A DNA stretch of 6,869 nucleotides, taken from an uncultured Clostridia bacterium (GTDB taxonomy: Bacteria; Bacillota; Clostridia; Oscillospirales; Acutalibacteraceae). Where the stretch lies: positions 1 to 6,869 of the forward strand of contig CAMCIX010000086.1 of NCBI GenBank assembly GCA_945875045.1, in the 5' to 3' direction. Numbering within the stretch: position 1 is the stretch's first letter; each line of letters starts with the position of its first letter. Below are positions 6,103 through 6,869 of the stretch, piece by piece. The notes below the pieces were generated by a model. The model was not told the DNA's origin, ran no database searches, and saw only the letters and a program-made list of their open reading frames with translations. Made by a program: the position numbers and the translations under genes.

Positions 6103-6128
6103 CGTACACACTTGACAAAGCGTACACA
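6103..6128 (+). promoter_or_regulatory. Candidate operator: direct repeat CGTACACA flanking the -35
   Basis: CGTACACA occurs at 6103-6110 and again at 6121-6128, bracketing the -35 box. The copies extend to CGTACACACTT and CGTACACATTT. Antitoxins of type II modules usually repress their own promoter by binding repeats in exactly this position. Binding by the antitoxin at 6165-6587 is inferred. Confidence 0.5.
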
Positions 6129-6140
6129 TTTGAGTATAAT
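6112..6140 (+). promoter_or_regulatory. Consensus sigma-A promoter of the type II toxin-antitoxin operon
   Basis: TTGACA (6112-6117), a 17-bp spacer and TATAAT (6135-6140) match the consensus exactly. It lies upstream of the chosen antitoxin start and rules out the longer reading frame beginning at 6069, because the -10 and -35 would fall inside that frame. Confidence 0.9.
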
Positions 6141-6164
6141 AGAGGTGTAAAAGGAGTGTTAAAT

Positions 6165-6587
6165 ATGGTATCGGTTAATGCAACAGATGTAAGGAAAAAT
6201 TGGAGCACATATTTAGACAGTGTAAGGAATAAGCCTGTTTTTATAAAAAGAACACATGATTTCTCTGCGCTTATGGATATTAAGTCTCTTAAGTTAGCCT
6301 TAAGCTATGTTCCCATTACTTATTCTAAGGTTACAGATAAAGACGGTTCTATTGTTATTTCGTCAAATGATATGGATATTATCTCTACAGGAAAAAACGC
6401 TAAAGAGGCACTTTCAAATTTCACAAACGACTTAATTGAATATGCTCAGGAATTTTATGATGAATTTGAATTTTGGTCTTCTGCTCCTAATAGAGCAAAG
6501 CATATCCCAATGGTTTTAAGAATTTTAACCGCAGATAATTTCCAGGAAGTTGAGGATATGCTTGTATGCCAAAATGGTCAGAACTAA
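6165..6587 (+). CDS. Type II antitoxin with Phd/YefM-like N-terminus and HicB-like C-terminal half
   Basis: This 140-residue protein is the likely antitoxin of the gene that overlaps its end. Residues 1-45 (VNATDVRKNWSTYLD, then KPVFIKRTHDFSALM) follow the Phd/YefM pattern of a DNA-binding strand-helix-helix with the KPV.I.R element. Residues about 53-104 (DGSIVISSNDMDI, STGKNAKEALSNF, LIEYAQEFYDEF) resemble the HicB-type partial RNase H fold with its G-x3-EAL helix. A tail containing APNRAKHIP (106-114) follows. The start at 6165 is chosen because AAGGAG lies 8 nt upstream (6151-6156) and the consensus promoter ends at 6140. The gene overlaps the toxin start by 22 nt, so translation is probably coupled. 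Autorepression via the CGTACACA repeat is inferred. The fold assignments are from pattern only. Confidence 0.72.
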   Translation: MVSVNATDVRKNWSTYLDSVRNKPVFIKRTHDFSALMDIKSLKLALSYVPITYSKVTDKDGSIVISSNDMDIISTGKNAKEALSNFTNDLIEYAQEFYDEFEFWSSAPNRAKHIPMVLRILTADNFQEVEDMLVCQNGQN

Positions 6588-6784
6588 AAAGGTTTTGTGA
6601 ACGGGACGGTTGGGAATTATACAAAAATACCGACCACTATTTCTATCGCAAAACAATGCCAAACGGAGAAATTCGTCGAACAAAAGTATCGAGAGGCAGT
6701 TCACAAATCGGACCGACACTTTGGAATCAAATTCTCAAAAAACAGTTGTGCGTCACTCAAGAATATTTTGACAAAACTATATAA
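6566..6784 (+). CDS. HicA-like mRNA interferase toxin
   Basis: This is a 72-residue protein of HicA/YcfA type, a small double-stranded-RNA-binding-like fold that cleaves mRNA and stops translation. It opens with SELKRFCERDGWELYK (5-20), the helix and first strand. Next come TDHYFYRK (22-29), whose His24 sits where HicA has its catalytic His in the GSH motif, and RTKVSRGSSQIGPTLWNQILKK with the usual final helix. The GSHH motif itself is reduced to TDHY, so this is a divergent member. ATG 6566 has GAGG 10 nt before it (6552-6555), inside the end of the antitoxin gene. The gene is intact, stopping at 6782-6784. About 40 nt of featureless DNA follow before the adapter, so no terminator is visible in the window. 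Confidence 0.78.
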   Translation: MPKWSELKRFCERDGWELYKNTDHYFYRKTMPNGEIRRTKVSRGSSQIGPTLWNQILKKQLCVTQEYFDKTI

Positions 6785-6824
6785 CAAAGCTATTCAACCT
6801 TTACCAAACCATTATATTTTTTAC

Positions 6825-6869
6825 CTGTCTCTTATACACATCTGACGCTGCCGACGATATGCAGTGTGT
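6825..6869. other. Nextera i5-side adapter (library artefact)
   Basis: This is not genomic DNA. Bases 6825-6843 are the reverse-complement mosaic end CTGTCTCTTATACACATCT and 6844-6857 are the read-1 tail. Bases 6858-6865 (TATGCAGT) are the reverse complement of the i5 barcode I know as S506 (ACTGCATA), and GTGT begins the P5 arm. Any frame ending in LSLIHI here is adapter-encoded. Confidence 0.98.

Noticed and set aside
6069..6164. Longer antitoxin reading frame starting at ATG 6069
   Set aside because: The consensus -35 and -10 lie inside it and the Shine-Dalgarno site precedes ATG 6165.
24..6843. 19-bp inverted repeats at both ends, as if the window were a Tn5-type transposon
   Set aside because: They are mosaic ends inside complete Nextera adapters with barcodes; no transposase lies between them.
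6597..6845. Plus-strand ORF overlapping the HicA-like gene
   Set aside because: It is an out-of-frame shadow whose last residues (LSLIHI) are adapter-encoded.

Overview
The window is a single metagenome-style contig. Illumina Nextera adapter sequence sits at both ends (1-42 and 6825-6869), so native DNA is only 43-6824. The DNA is AT-rich with strong Shine-Dalgarno sites, near-consensus sigma-A promoters and TTG starts. Protein styles (a RecQ/sirtuin pair, a Clostridia-type sirtuin, a collagen-like phage tail protein) point to an anaerobic, gut-type Firmicute (Clostridia/Ruminococcaceae-like). This assignment is inferred from style only.

Layout. 43-217 (+) is the C-terminal end of a tyrosine recombinase, cut by the contig edge, followed by a small two-segment membrane ORF (250-417, +). 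433-1165 is a complete type III toxin-antitoxin locus on the minus strand. It has a consensus promoter, an antitoxin RNA of two 46-47-nt pseudoknot repeats plus a third repeat core, an intervening terminator hairpin with a GAAA tetraloop, a ToxN/CptN-family endoribonuclease toxin, and a final hairpin terminator. 1245-1493 (+) is the headless remnant of a lipocalin-like/DUF5640-like protein whose open frame runs up to the edge of the toxin-antitoxin promoter. 1656-1699 is a strong hairpin terminator for the minus-strand gene at 1740-3206, a phage-tail-fibre-like protein with Gly-X-Y collagen repeats.

3347-5929 (minus) is a probable two-gene operon, a zinc-binding sirtuin followed by full-length RecQ helicase, driven by a promoter at 5963-5991. 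Reading away from it on the plus strand, 6112-6784 holds a type II toxin-antitoxin operon: a consensus promoter with a direct repeat over the -35, an antitoxin with a Phd-like N-terminus and a HicB-like C-terminal half, and a HicA-like toxin overlapping it by 22 nt.

Together, a recombinase end, a lone phage tail gene, a gene remnant and two unrelated toxin-antitoxin modules around an otherwise chromosomal recQ/sirtuin pair look like an accessory or degraded prophage region. The most notable element is the type III locus, because the two repeats show a compensatory base-pair change that directly supports the pseudoknot.
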